DNA of 64,000 nt from Selenomonadales bacterium 4137-cl (GCA_032334055.1 JAUOZS010000001.1:3806001-3870000), one strand, 5' to 3'. Positions 52,392-61,800 are shown, counted from the first letter of the stretch. The notes: generated by a model not told the origin, from the sequence alone. A program made the numbers and translations.

Positions 52392-52807
52392 CAATGTTCC
52401 CTCGGGGGCGGCCCGGTAGCCACGGCTACTCGCCGGACCCCCAACGCCTTTAACTCATCCAACACGGTGACTATCCTTCCATACTCGGTCTGCCTGTCAG
52501 CCCGCAGCAAAAAGGCGGGGTCCCCCCGTTGCGCCAGCAGGGCCTGTATGCGTGGCCTGAAAAGCTCCGGCGGAATATCCTCCCGGTCGATCAGTATCCG
52601 GCCTTCGCTGGTGATCGTTATAACCGTGTTTTTGGTTAATTCGGTCTGCGTGGTCGCGGCTGCCGGCAGATTAAGCGGCAATGACCGTTGTTCCACCATA
52701 TACAGAGTGCTCATCATAAAGAACACCAGCAAGAAAAAGATAATATCGATCATCGGGATAATCATCAATTTTGGGGTCCGCTCGATGCGCAGGTTACGCA
52801 GTTTCAT
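52391..52807 (-). CDS. exbD: Biopolymer transport protein ExbD
   Basis: 138 residues. The single membrane helix contains the essential Asp in MIIPMIDIIFFLLVFFM, followed by the periplasmic domain with REDIPPELFRPRIQ. CGGAG precedes the ATG. The start overlaps exbB by 14 bases. Confidence 0.93.
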   Translation of the reverse strand: MKLRNLRIERTPKLMIIPMIDIIFFLLVFFMMSTLYMVEQRSLPLNLPAAATTQTELTKNTVITITSEGRILIDREDIPPELFRPRIQALLAQRGDPAFLLRADRQTEYGRIVTVLDELKALGVRRVAVATGPPPREH

Positions 52808-53429
52808 GCCGTTCACTCCGGTTCATGGCGGTCAGGAGAAAGGTGCAGCCCCTTTCCAGATCGGTAACAATCGCATCCAGGCGGTAAACGAAATAGCTGT
52901 GCACGGCAAGCGCCAGCACCGCGACGCACAGCCCCGCCGCCGTGGCCACCAGGGCCTCGCCCACTCCTCCCGTGATGGCTCGCGGCTGGCCGGAGGCTAT
53001 GTTCATAACGCTGAACGACGAGATCATGCCAACAACCGTGCCCAACAAGCCCAACAGCGGAGCCAAAGTCACGATAGTATCCAGAATCCCCAGCCGTTTG
53101 CGCAGGTTGGCGGCGGCCAGCGACGCGGCGCCGGAAAGCATGTTTTCCAGACCGTGGCTATTTAAGTGTGGATGCTTAAGCCCTTCCGCCAAAACGTCCG
53201 GGATTACGCCGTCTGCCAGCCGGCATACTTCCAGGGCCCCGTTGTTATCGCCCTGCGCCAGTAAAGGTCCCAGCTTCGCCAACAGCGCGTCGGCATCGGT
53301 ATCGGCGCGGCGGTATGCCTGAAACCGCTCGATGGCGATAGCCATCACAATTATCGAGCATAACAGCAAAGGATACATGACCAAGCCTCCCTTTTGGAAG
53401 ACGGCCAGTGCGGCAGATAACGACTCCAT
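52794..53429 (-). CDS. exbB: Biopolymer transport protein ExbB (MotA/TolQ/ExbB family)
   Basis: 211 residues, three membrane helices: KGGLVMYPLLLCSIIVMAIA, the APLLGLLGTVVGMISSF block that defines the family, and GEALVATAAGLCVAVLALAV. Forms the proton channel with ExbD. The ATG at 53429 has GGAGGT 6-7 bases upstream; one at 53435 is too close. Confidence 0.93.
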   Translation of the reverse strand: MESLSAALAVFQKGGLVMYPLLLCSIIVMAIAIERFQAYRRADTDADALLAKLGPLLAQGDNNGALEVCRLADGVIPDVLAEGLKHPHLNSHGLENMLSGAASLAAANLRKRLGILDTIVTLAPLLGLLGTVVGMISSFSVMNIASGQPRAITGGVGEALVATAAGLCVAVLALAVHSYFVYRLDAIVTDLERGCTFLLTAMNRSERHETA

Positions 53430-53468
53430 ATACATACCTCCATTGAGCGCCGAGCCAACTTATCCAGC

Positions 53469-55544
53469 CTACAGTTTGTAATGCCAGGACAGGGAATACG
53501 TTCTTCCCGGCATCGGGTAGTTGGCTTCAAAGTAATATTTGTCGAAAATATTGCAGATTGCCAGGCTGAAAACAGAGCGCTTGTTTTCTAGCTGAAACGA
53601 CAGATCGGTCGTTGTATAGCCGGGCAGACTGCGCCCGGCGGCCGTCATCTCGCCGGTGTAATGCATATCGATGGCAGCCCGGAAGCTTCTATTTTTGTAA
53701 TGGAAGCCACAGGAAAAGGTATATTCGGGCAAATTGTTCAGCAAAGTGCTGGCGTCGAGATTATCGCCGCCTTTGCTTCCTTTTTGGCGCGAAGCGGTTA
53801 CGATTGTGCTGAAGTGCGGATTGGAATCGTAATTAAACGACATTTCCAGGCCCCGGATCTTCGCGTTGGCGACATTATAGGTAGGATAATAGCCCTGGGT
53901 GGTAAAGCGTGAAATATAAATGTTGATATAGTTATCGATGTCCATATAATAGCCGGTCACCCTCCAGGAAAGCCTGTCGGTCGCCTGCTTGCGCCAGCCC
54001 ACCTCATAAGACCGGCCGTGCTCAGGATTGAGCGTACCGAAAGCCTGCTGCCACTCCGCCTGGGTGGCGAAACCGCGCGCCGCCGATATTTGCCGTGCCG
54101 TACTGCCGGCATCCCAGTTGAAGTAATTGTAGCTCCACCGGAAGTAATCGGCAGGGGTCGGCGGGCGGAAGACCGAACCGGCGCTGGCGTAGACCGTTTC
54201 CCGGTCGCTGATGTTGTGGGTTATGCTTAGCTTCGGGCTGAAATAATTGGCGTCGCTGCTGCATGGCTTCTGGGGCAGCGTGGCATCGAATACATCCATC
54301 CTAAACTTGGAATAGTCATACCGTGCACCCAGCCCGATGATCCACTTCGGATCGATCTGCCAGTTGTCCTGGAAAAACAGTCCGTTGAAATCCGTTTTCA
54401 ACAGCGATTGATACGACGTCAGGTCATAGTTCATTGTTTGATACTGAAGCCCATACGTCAGCTTATGGTTTCCCGCGGTCGATGTCTGCTGCCAGTCGAC
54501 GCCCCGGTCGGTAAGATTTGATTGCCATATTTGCCGCAGGGTGGTGTTGAGGGCCGTACGTCCCCATTCCGTCCGGAACTGGTTGTTCTGATGCAGGCTC
54601 AGCTTGCTGGAGCCGGAGGTATAACTAACGGAATAGTTATTGGCTCGCCAGAAACGGTAGCTGCCGTCCGTCAACGGCCAGCCGGCGGTGCCGAATAAGG
54701 TGGGAGGATCGTTGACAACAGGGTAGTTGGACAGGTACCCGTTTGTCGATCCCGGTTTATTCCCCGTGATTATTCCCTCTGTGCGGATATCATGCAGCAT
54801 GGAAAAGTCGAGACTTTCCCGTGCATTGATCTTATAGCGAAGATTGAGATTCGCGTTTTTATCGTCGCTCCAGTTGTTGCGGTAAAATCCGTCGGATTTG
54901 TTTTTGTTGAGGTTGACCAGCCAGGAGTATTTGCCATCGTCGCTTGCTCCCTGGTTTGTGAAGATCACTTTCCGGGTGGCAAAAGAGCCGTAGCTGTATT
55001 TGATGTCTGATTGGACCTTGCCGGGAGCAGTTTCCGTCACCAGGTTGACTACACCGCCCCACGTCCCGGCATAAGCCGCCGAACTGGCGCCGGGGATGAC
55101 CTCGACTTTCTGGATGCTGGCGATCGGAATGGAGTCCCAGGCAAACCCGCGGCCCAGCATCAAGCCGCCCTGGTTTTGCAGGATATTGCCGTTTATAGCG
55201 ACCAGAAATCGTTCGCCACCCATGCCGCGCAACGTTGGCTGTGTGCCCGAATTGGGGTTGAACAGCACCGTAAACCCGGGAAGATCGCGGAACAAATCGG
55301 TAACGCTATTGATCTGGCCGGCATTGATTTTATCTTTGACATCGACGGTCGTCTTCTGAGCTTTCTCGATATCGACCTGCTCTTTTGCGCCGGTGACATA
55401 TACTGTTCCCAATTCATATTCCGGCGCCGTCGGCGATTGCGCCGCATACGCCCGGACATCAACCGGATTAAGCAGATAAAAAGCGATTGCCGACAAGAGC
55501 AGTATTTGTCCCGATCTTTGCATTGGTTTTGTGAAAAATAGCAT
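53469..55544 (-). CDS. TonB-dependent outer-membrane receptor
   Basis: 691 residues. Signal peptide to about residue 35, TonB-box-like segment before GTVYVTGAKE, plug domain (about 55-170, with LPGFTVLFNPNSGTQPTLRG and VIPGASSAAYAGTWGGVVNL), then a 22-strand barrel ending SLSWHYKL. The cargo is not evident; siderophores, cobalamin and other chelates use this class. Heads an operon with exbBD-tonB and is divergent from the tandem binding-protein gene, sharing a 175-bp control region. No clear Fur box was found there. Confidence 0.93.
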   Translation of the reverse strand: MLFFTKPMQRSGQILLLSAIAFYLLNPVDVRAYAAQSPTAPEYELGTVYVTGAKEQVDIEKAQKTTVDVKDKINAGQINSVTDLFRDLPGFTVLFNPNSGTQPTLRGMGGERFLVAINGNILQNQGGLMLGRGFAWDSIPIASIQKVEVIPGASSAAYAGTWGGVVNLVTETAPGKVQSDIKYSYGSFATRKVIFTNQGASDDGKYSWLVNLNKNKSDGFYRNNWSDDKNANLNLRYKINARESLDFSMLHDIRTEGIITGNKPGSTNGYLSNYPVVNDPPTLFGTAGWPLTDGSYRFWRANNYSVSYTSGSSKLSLHQNNQFRTEWGRTALNTTLRQIWQSNLTDRGVDWQQTSTAGNHKLTYGLQYQTMNYDLTSYQSLLKTDFNGLFFQDNWQIDPKWIIGLGARYDYSKFRMDVFDATLPQKPCSSDANYFSPKLSITHNISDRETVYASAGSVFRPPTPADYFRWSYNYFNWDAGSTARQISAARGFATQAEWQQAFGTLNPEHGRSYEVGWRKQATDRLSWRVTGYYMDIDNYINIYISRFTTQGYYPTYNVANAKIRGLEMSFNYDSNPHFSTIVTASRQKGSKGGDNLDASTLLNNLPEYTFSCGFHYKNRSFRAAIDMHYTGEMTAAGRSLPGYTTTDLSFQLENKRSVFSLAICNIFDKYYFEANYPMPGRTYSLSWHYKL

Positions 55545-55719
55545 CCCGTACTCCCCTGTTTCCCCTAATATTTATCTTTTTTTATTTCGTTCTCTGTCAC
55601 TATTATCCTTTGATAGGAAAAAATACAGATTTGTGAAAGGTAAAGGAAAATTTTGCATCAGGGAGGAAGTAATAAAATTATAGGAAAACGTTGCATAAAT
55701 TAGGAGGCGTGCAGTGTAG

Positions 55720-58092
55720 ATGAAACGGAGCAAACTTGCATACGGGTTATTCATCCTTGTATTTCTGGCTGTTGTAAGTCTGGGTGCCCAGCCTTGTTAC
55801 AGCAAGCCGCTAGAGACAATCAAAATTGGGGCATTGCTGCCGCTATCCGGGGACTGGAGCGAGGCCGGCCGGGGGGCGCAGGCGGCCCTTGCGGCAGGCG
55901 TCGGTCAGGTAAACCATTATCTGGCTGCCTCAGGCTTGCGGCTGGAAATTGATATTCGCGATACGGAAGGCAAGCCTGCAAAAGCGCTGGCCGAACTGGC
56001 GTCGTTGGCCCAACAGGGGACTCGTATCGCTATCGGCCCCATGAGCAGCGAAGAGGCCAAAGTGCTGAACGAATACGCATCCGGCCATTCCATCCTGCTG
56101 GTAAGCCCTTCGGCGACCGCGACCGAACTTTCGAAAAAGGACAACTTCTTCCGGGTGATTCCCACCGACTGGAATCAGGCGGACGGGCTGATAAAGATCA
56201 TGGACAGGGAGGGCGTAACCCATTTTGCCGTAGTATACTACGACGACGTATTCGGCCGGGGATTTTGCGAGCAGATGAAAACGGCGGCCTTAAAAAGCGG
56301 CAAACAAATGCTCGGCGGCATCCCCCTTGCGTCGTCGCCCGATTATGTGTCAACGGCGGGCGAGCTTGACAGGCTGACGCAAACGGCTGATCCCGCCAAA
56401 ACGGCGATCGTGTTGATCGGCCCCGGTAAGCAGGCGGCCGAATTTGTCAAAAGCGTATCTCCCGCCAGCCCGGCTGCCGGGATGAAATGGTTTGCCGGCG
56501 CAGAGATTATCGGCAGCAAAGACTTTGTCGCCGACAAATCGGTGGCCGCTTTTGCCGCCGGTGCCCGCATGGAAGGCCTGAGTATCGGCTATAACGGCAT
56601 TGCCCTCGACGCATTGCCCTCCATTAACTATTTCTTAAACGGCGCGGCGGACATCTCGCCTTTCGCGCTTACGACCTGGGACAGTCTCTGGCTGATCGCC
56701 GAGACTTGCCGCCAAAATCCGGAGGCCGACGTGGACGCGTTGAAGGCGACGTTGACAGCTACCGCCAAAGAATTCCGGAACTCCTACGGACTGATCAACA
56801 CCATGGACGACAACGGCGATACCGTGAGCGCTCGGTTCATGCGCTATCAGCTTTATGCGACCGGCAACGGGAACTATGACTGGCGTTGCAAGGGTCATTA
56901 CGTCAATCCGTCGATCAGCGCTCCGTTTATCAGGACAATCGAACCCGGGATCGCGAAAAACGGCGGTGTGGTCCGGGTCGGTGCGATACTGCCTCTGCGG
57001 GGCGATACTGCCCTGGAGGGTAAAGAAGTACAGGCCGTCCTTGAACTGGCGGCTGCTTCATTCAACAAGTATGCGTCTGACAATGGCTCGGGGATCAAAA
57101 TCGAGCTGGTGGTCGAAGACACAGCCAGCAACCCGCAGACAGCCAAGGCGGTTACCCGGAAATTGCTCGATCAGGGAGTGAAGAACTTCATCGGCGCTGT
57201 GAGCAGCAGCGAGCTTGCCGCCGTGGAGCCGTTGCTGCGCTCGCGGGACGCGCTGGCGATATCGCCGATGTCCACCGCGCCATCGCTCAGCAAAAAGGAC
57301 CATATCTACCGGCTAATCATGAATGACGGCTATCAGGCGCAGGCATTGGCTTCCCTGGCAAAACGGGATGGGATTAAAAATGTCGTTGTTTTATACCGCG
57401 ACGAGGTCTACGGCCAAGACCTGCTGAAGACCTTCAGCGCCGCCTATGACGGCAAGGTGTTTCCGTTAGGCTACAACGCTGGCGACGGGAATCTCGACCA
57501 ATTGCTTGCGCGGGCCGAACAACTGGTGGCTTCGGCAGGCGAAGACAACACGGCCGTGCTGGTGATCGCCTATAATGAAATTACGGAAATCTTACGCCTT
57601 AAGCCGGACAGCAACTTAAATTCCGTGCCCTGGTACGGCACCGACAGTATCGCCCTGCAAGGCGCGCTCTGCAGCGACGGGACGGCGGCGGGGGTTGCCG
57701 CCCGGGTCGGGCTGACAGCGGTCGGCTACAGCGCGTACGGGAATTATTTCGACCCCTTATACCACGTCATAAACTATCAACTGGCGGATAAAATTCACCA
57801 TCAGATTAAAGAAAGCTCGGTCGCCGCCTTTGACGCCTTGTGGATGATTGGCTGCGCCTACCTGGAAAACGGCGCTGCCGCCGACAACAAAAAAATCGCC
57901 GCCTATGTACAAAAGGCGGTTTTCCGGGGAGTAAGCGGCCTTGTCGCCCTGGATGCATACGGAGACCGCAGCATCGGCTACTACAGAATCTACCGGTTCA
58001 ACGAGGCCAAAGACGGACAATACCGGTGGACCAACATCGGGCTGTACAGCTTGGACTACGCCAAAAAAGGCATAATAGAAATAAACAAGTAA
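55720..58092 (+). CDS. Fusion of two type-1 periplasmic ligand-binding (LivJ/receptor-family) domains
   Basis: 790 residues, about twice the normal length. After a signal peptide (to about 29) the first domain starts IKIGALLPLSGDWSEAGRGA and contains IAIGPMSSEEAKVLNEYA and SPSATATELSKKDNFFRV. The second, from about residue 420, repeats the pattern: VRVGAILPLRGDTALEGKEV, FIGAVSSSELAAVEPLL and SPMSTAPSLSKKDHIYR. No membrane segment follows and no ABC permease or ATPase is adjacent, so it may be a free two-site sensor or binding protein. AGGAGG lies upstream of the ATG. Divergent from the TonB receptor. Confidence 0.85.
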   Translation: MKRSKLAYGLFILVFLAVVSLGAQPCYSKPLETIKIGALLPLSGDWSEAGRGAQAALAAGVGQVNHYLAASGLRLEIDIRDTEGKPAKALAELASLAQQGTRIAIGPMSSEEAKVLNEYASGHSILLVSPSATATELSKKDNFFRVIPTDWNQADGLIKIMDREGVTHFAVVYYDDVFGRGFCEQMKTAALKSGKQMLGGIPLASSPDYVSTAGELDRLTQTADPAKTAIVLIGPGKQAAEFVKSVSPASPAAGMKWFAGAEIIGSKDFVADKSVAAFAAGARMEGLSIGYNGIALDALPSINYFLNGAADISPFALTTWDSLWLIAETCRQNPEADVDALKATLTATAKEFRNSYGLINTMDDNGDTVSARFMRYQLYATGNGNYDWRCKGHYVNPSISAPFIRTIEPGIAKNGGVVRVGAILPLRGDTALEGKEVQAVLELAAASFNKYASDNGSGIKIELVVEDTASNPQTAKAVTRKLLDQGVKNFIGAVSSSELAAVEPLLRSRDALAISPMSTAPSLSKKDHIYRLIMNDGYQAQALASLAKRDGIKNVVVLYRDEVYGQDLLKTFSAAYDGKVFPLGYNAGDGNLDQLLARAEQLVASAGEDNTAVLVIAYNEITEILRLKPDSNLNSVPWYGTDSIALQGALCSDGTAAGVAARVGLTAVGYSAYGNYFDPLYHVINYQLADKIHHQIKESSVAAFDALWMIGCAYLENGAAADNKKIAAYVQKAVFRGVSGLVALDAYGDRSIGYYRIYRFNEAKDGQYRWTNIGLYSLDYAKKGIIEINK

Positions 58093-58165
58093 GAAAAGTA
58101 ATCAATTATCAAGCCGCGGTGAACGCCGCTACGTCCGCATCATATTAAAATGAGGGGGAATGGTT

Positions 58166-58528
58166 GTGAATCAGGAGATTACCAAGGAAGACGCCAACGA
58201 ACTATACGTTCTTTGGACCAGCGGAGACCGCGAAAACGCCTTAAGCATGGCCTTCATGTACACGCATAACGCCAAACTCAAAGGCTGGTGGGAAGACGTA
58301 ACCCTGATTGTCTGGGGCGCGTCGACGAAACTGCTGGCTCAGGATGAGGAACTGCAGGCGCGCATCAGGCAAATGATCGACGCCGGTGTCGACGTAGTGG
58401 CCTGCTTGGCGTGCGCCGAGATGTTCGGAGCGACGAAGTTGCTGGGTGATCTCGGCATCGAGGTCAAGCCCATGGGGTACCCGTTGACGCAACTGCTTAA
58501 AGCGGGCAAAAAAGTTCTTTCCGTATAG
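58166..58528 (+). CDS. DsrE/DsrF-fold protein
   Basis: About 120 residues. The fold is recognisable from the segments VTLIVWGASTKLLA, IRQMIDAGVDVVACLACAEM and LGIEVKPMGYPLTQLLKAGK; Cys-Leu-Ala-Cys gives two cysteines that could carry sulphur or act in redox. GTG at 58166 is preferred because GAGGGGG is 7 bases upstream; an ATG at 58160 is only 1 base away. Follows the tandem binding protein by 73 bases, same strand. Function unknown. Confidence 0.75.
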   Translation: MNQEITKEDANELYVLWTSGDRENALSMAFMYTHNAKLKGWWEDVTLIVWGASTKLLAQDEELQARIRQMIDAGVDVVACLACAEMFGATKLLGDLGIEVKPMGYPLTQLLKAGKKVLSV

Positions 58529-58539
58529 TGTCACATGTA

Positions 58540-58575
58540 GCGCCCTGCCGTCGGAATAGACGGCAGGGCGCTTTT
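58540..58575. terminator. Terminator between the DsrE and phosphatase genes
   Basis: GCGCCCTGCCGTC/GACGGCAGGGCGC perfect 13-bp stem followed by TTTTC on the + strand; likely serves both convergent genes. Confidence 0.85.
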
Positions 58576-58582
58576 CATATGA

Positions 58583-59341
58583 TTAACCGTCAAACAGGCC
58601 GAAGTTCTGCAGCCCTTCCAGGATTCCCGCCGCGTAATGTGCGCTGGCGAAATGGACGCCGCCCTCGGTGCCTGTCAACTGGCGCCTGAAATCGGGGCAG
58701 GCGTTGCCGACGACAATCCCCCTAAAACCCTGGACGAACATCGAATAGTCATTGCCGCTGTCGCCGCACACGATCACCTGGTGATCCGCGACATCGCGCA
58801 TCTTCTGCACAAACCGCAGAGCCGGGCCTTTGCCCGCTCCTTCCGGCAAAACATCGATGATCCGCCCCAGGGAAGATATGATCTCGACCGGCAGTTTCAG
58901 CTCCCGCTTCATTTCGCATAACTGGGCCAAAACCGCTTTATGATTGCCGCTATCGGTGGTGTACGATAACCGGAACCGCGGGCGGATTGGTTGCATGATC
59001 AGATTATTGACATTCGCGAACAGAGACCGTATCTCGGCGGGATTCCAAGTGGAACCTATCTTCGTTTCCCAGCCGGCGTTGCGGATAAACTTGGGCGCGA
59101 CATGAATCTCCGTGCCCACGTCGGAGACCAGCACATCTGGAGTAAGCAGCCCGTCGGACTCGACAAGCCGCCGGGCGGAAGAGAACAGGCGGCCGGTTAT
59201 ATACACCAGCAAAATCCTCGACCGGTGGCGCTTTATAACCCGATTCAGCGTGCCTAGGGATTGCCGGCAGCCTACCAGCGTGCCGTCAAGATCGGTGGCT
59301 AATAAATATTCTGGCGGATGCTTGGCGTCTCTTTTCGGCAT
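58583..59341 (-). CDS. Sucrose-phosphate phosphatase-like HAD hydrolase
   Basis: 252 residues, HAD superfamily type IIB. Nucleophile motif ATDLDGTLVG, the SPP-specific VSDVGTEIHVAP and the metal site VCGDSGNDYSMF are all conserved. Removes phosphate from sucrose 6F-phosphate or an analogue such as mannosylfructose phosphate. Its start overlaps the glycosyltransferase gene by 43 bases, so the two are coupled. GAGGTGG precedes the ATG. Confidence 0.85.
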   Translation of the reverse strand: MPKRDAKHPPEYLLATDLDGTLVGCRQSLGTLNRVIKRHRSRILLVYITGRLFSSARRLVESDGLLTPDVLVSDVGTEIHVAPKFIRNAGWETKIGSTWNPAEIRSLFANVNNLIMQPIRPRFRLSYTTDSGNHKAVLAQLCEMKRELKLPVEIISSLGRIIDVLPEGAGKGPALRFVQKMRDVADHQVIVCGDSGNDYSMFVQGFRGIVVGNACPDFRRQLTGTEGGVHFASAHYAAGILEGLQNFGLFDG

Positions 59342-60564
59342 TCGACCACCTCGCGGTATATTTTCGTCAAATCCGACGCAACCTGCAGCCAGGAATACCT
59401 TCGGGCGTGCAGGGCGGTATCTTTTCTCATTCGGGTACTCAAATAATCGTTGGTGAGCAATTCATAAATAGCATCAGCCAGCATCGCCGGGTCTTTGGGT
59501 TCCACCAGGATGCCGGTAATCCCGTCCAGCACAGTATGCCGCAGCCCACCCGTGTTCGAAGCGATCACCGGGCAGCCGCAGGCCATGGCCTCGAGGGCGA
59601 CCAACCCGAAAGACTCGTAATAAGAAGGGACGACCGTCGCTCTGGCCATAGAGAAACATTGCGCCAACCCTTCGTGTTTCAGGGGGCCGAGAAACTCAAC
59701 ACAGTCAGTCAGCGCATTTTCGTCGATGAACTTGCGGTAGCGACATTTTTCGGCGCTGACCGCCGACTCCGGCAAATCGAGGGGGTCGCCGCCGCAGATC
59801 AGCAGACGGACGCTTTTCATTGTCTGCGGACGGTTCGCCTTCAGCGCCGCCATCGCCTTGAGCAGGACGCTCAGTCCCTTGTTTTCCTCGAACCGGCCCG
59901 CGAACAGCAGCGTATTGCGCCTGTCGGCGACGGTTTTCGTGTGGGGATGGAAAACGCCGGTATTTACCCCGCAAGGCACCAGGCTGACTTTATCCGGGGC
60001 AACCCCGTAATAATCCCGCAGCACTTCTTGCTCGTCCGGCGTGGTCGCCACTACGCAGTCCGCGGTTCGCAGCAGCCTTTTTTCCGTGTCCAGCCGGATT
60101 GTGACCGCCCTCGTCCTGTTCTGTTCCATGGCATTGCTGCGGATAACACCGAGCGAATGAGAGGTATGGACGAGCGGTAGCCCGTATCTACTCCGCAGAT
60201 GCTGCCCGATATAGCCTGACAGCCAATAATTGCTGTGGATAAGCGAATACTTATCCGGACTTCGTATGAACGCCGTCAGCTCGCTGATGAAATGCGGGAT
60301 CATTGCGTACATGCGCTGCTTCGGGAAGAACCCCTTCTTGCCCGCTTCCAGGCGGATGACCCGCGACTTTTTGCCCAACACCTCCACCTGCGGCGCTTCC
60401 GGATCAGACCAGTGGGTAAAGACATCGGCCGCGAACCCGAGCCTTTCCAGCGCGGTAACAACTTCTTTCACATAAATATTTTGTCCGCCCGACTGAATCC
60501 CCCCCAACTTTGCCAACGGATCTCCATGATATGAAAGGAACATTACCTTTTTCCCCTCAGGCAA
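59299..60564 (-). CDS. GT4 glycosyltransferase, sucrose-phosphate synthase-like
   Basis: 421 residues, GT-B fold. N-terminal GGIQSGGQNIYVKEVVTALE is the acceptor-site signature of sucrose synthase and SPS; the C-terminal half has AGRFEENKGLSVLLKAM and the donor-site PSYYESFGLVALEAMACGCP. Likely joins UDP-glucose (or GDP-mannose) to fructose 6-phosphate. TTG start with TAGGAGGGG 6 bases upstream. With the phosphatase it forms a complete two-step disaccharide route, presumably a compatible solute. Confidence 0.82.
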   Translation of the reverse strand: MPEGKKVMFLSYHGDPLAKLGGIQSGGQNIYVKEVVTALERLGFAADVFTHWSDPEAPQVEVLGKKSRVIRLEAGKKGFFPKQRMYAMIPHFISELTAFIRSPDKYSLIHSNYWLSGYIGQHLRSRYGLPLVHTSHSLGVIRSNAMEQNRTRAVTIRLDTEKRLLRTADCVVATTPDEQEVLRDYYGVAPDKVSLVPCGVNTGVFHPHTKTVADRRNTLLFAGRFEENKGLSVLLKAMAALKANRPQTMKSVRLLICGGDPLDLPESAVSAEKCRYRKFIDENALTDCVEFLGPLKHEGLAQCFSMARATVVPSYYESFGLVALEAMACGCPVIASNTGGLRHTVLDGITGILVEPKDPAMLADAIYELLTNDYLSTRMRKDTALHARRYSWLQVASDLTKIYREVVECRKETPSIRQNIY

Positions 60565-60664
60565 GTTAACCCCTCCTAAAAAAATTTCAGCCTCCCGGCT
60601 GTTAGGGCTAAGTCTATTGTGTTGTAAAAGCCTCGACTAAACAGCGGTTTTGCTGGGATTAATT

Positions 60665-60707
60665 TACTAACAATTTTATTATAGTATATGGGTTGTTAGT
60701 ACGTCAA
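60665..60707 (-). promoter_or_regulatory. Promoter of the sucrose-type operon overlapped by TACTAACAA-N19-TTGTTAGTA
   Basis: On the - strand TTGACG (60702-60707), 18 bp, TATAAT (60678-60683). A perfect 9-bp inverted repeat (60665-60673 and 60693-60701) covers the spacer and the start region, a classic repressor position. The arm plus CCCAT recurs upstream of the secreted repeat protein at 4.9 kb. Confidence 0.7.
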
Positions 60708-60753
60708 GTTTGCACTACAATAAGATTAAGGATGATGAAAGGGGGGACTGTCT

Positions 60754-61800
60754 CTGTTTCAGGACCTTCTACAGCAAACAGTCTTCAACAATACGGTCGA
60801 AAAGTACCTTATAGCCCTGGCCGTTTTCGTCGCGACGCTGCTCGCGCTCAAACTGTTCGACAGCCTTGTCTTAACACGTCTCAAAGAATGGGCCGAAAAG
60901 ACCGAAACCAAGGCCGACGACTTTTTTCTTGCCACCCTGGAGCATACCTTCATGCCTGCCCTGTACTTCGCCGCCTTCTACGCGGCCACGCGCGGCCTGG
61001 CTCTTAATGCTGCGCTGAGCCGTGGCGTCGATATCCTGGGAATCATTATTCTCACGCTGTCCGGCATCAGATTCCTGGTCGCGATGGCGGACGTCGCCCT
61101 GAAATATCTGCTGCATACCAGCGGCAACCCTGAGAAAGAGCGCAGCCTTAGAGCCATCGCCCCCATATTCAAGGTAACGGTATGGATGATCGGCCTCGTC
61201 TTTCTCCTCGACAACCTCGGGTTCGAGATCTCGGCCGTCGTAGCCGGGCTGGGCATCGGCGGCATCGCGGTCGCTCTGGCCGCGCAGGCCGTCCTGGGGG
61301 ACCTTTTCAGCTATGTCGCCATCGTGTTCGACCGCCCGTTCGAAATCGGCGACTTCATTATTATCGGCGAACACATGGGGACAATCGAGCACGTAGGCAT
61401 AAAAACGACCCGTATTCGCAGCCTGAGCGGCGAGCAGGTCGTATTCTCAAACTCCGACCTCACCAATTCCCGTATCCGCAACTACAAGCGGATGATTACC
61501 CGGCGGGTCCTGTTCAAATTCGGCGTCATCTATTCCACCGCCGACGAACAGCTGAAAGAAATACCGGCGATCGTCAAGCGCATCATCGAAGCCGCCGAAG
61601 GAACGACGTTCGATCGCGCGCACTTTTTTTCCTTCGGCGACTTCAGCCTCGATTTCGAGGTGGTGTACTATGTTCAGGGAAACGACTACAACCGCTACAT
61701 GGACGTTCAGCAGACCATCAACCTGAACCTGAAAGAAGAGTTCGCCCGGCGCAACATCGAATTCGCCTTCCCCACCCAAACCCTCTATCTGCAGCGCTAA
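60754..61800 (+). CDS. MscS-family mechanosensitive ion channel, apparently with a CTG start
   Basis: About 348 residues. N-terminal membrane helices (YLIALAVFVATLLALKLF and others), the pore-lining helix GLGIGGIAVALAAQAVLGD and the beta domain FDRPFEIGDFIIIGEHMGTI are typical MscS. Releases solutes under hypo-osmotic stress. No ATG/GTG/TTG in frame lies at the proper N-terminus: a stop is in frame just upstream, AAAGGGGGG sits 7 bases before CTG 60754, and the next ATG (60952) would cut off the first helix. Divergent from the sucrose-type operon, which fits an osmotic theme. Confidence 0.8.
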   Translation: MFQDLLQQTVFNNTVEKYLIALAVFVATLLALKLFDSLVLTRLKEWAEKTETKADDFFLATLEHTFMPALYFAAFYAATRGLALNAALSRGVDILGIIILTLSGIRFLVAMADVALKYLLHTSGNPEKERSLRAIAPIFKVTVWMIGLVFLLDNLGFEISAVVAGLGIGGIAVALAAQAVLGDLFSYVAIVFDRPFEIGDFIIIGEHMGTIEHVGIKTTRIRSLSGEQVVFSNSDLTNSRIRNYKRMITRRVLFKFGVIYSTADEQLKEIPAIVKRIIEAAEGTTFDRAHFFSFGDFSLDFEVVYYVQGNDYNRYMDVQQTINLNLKEEFARRNIEFAFPTQTLYLQR

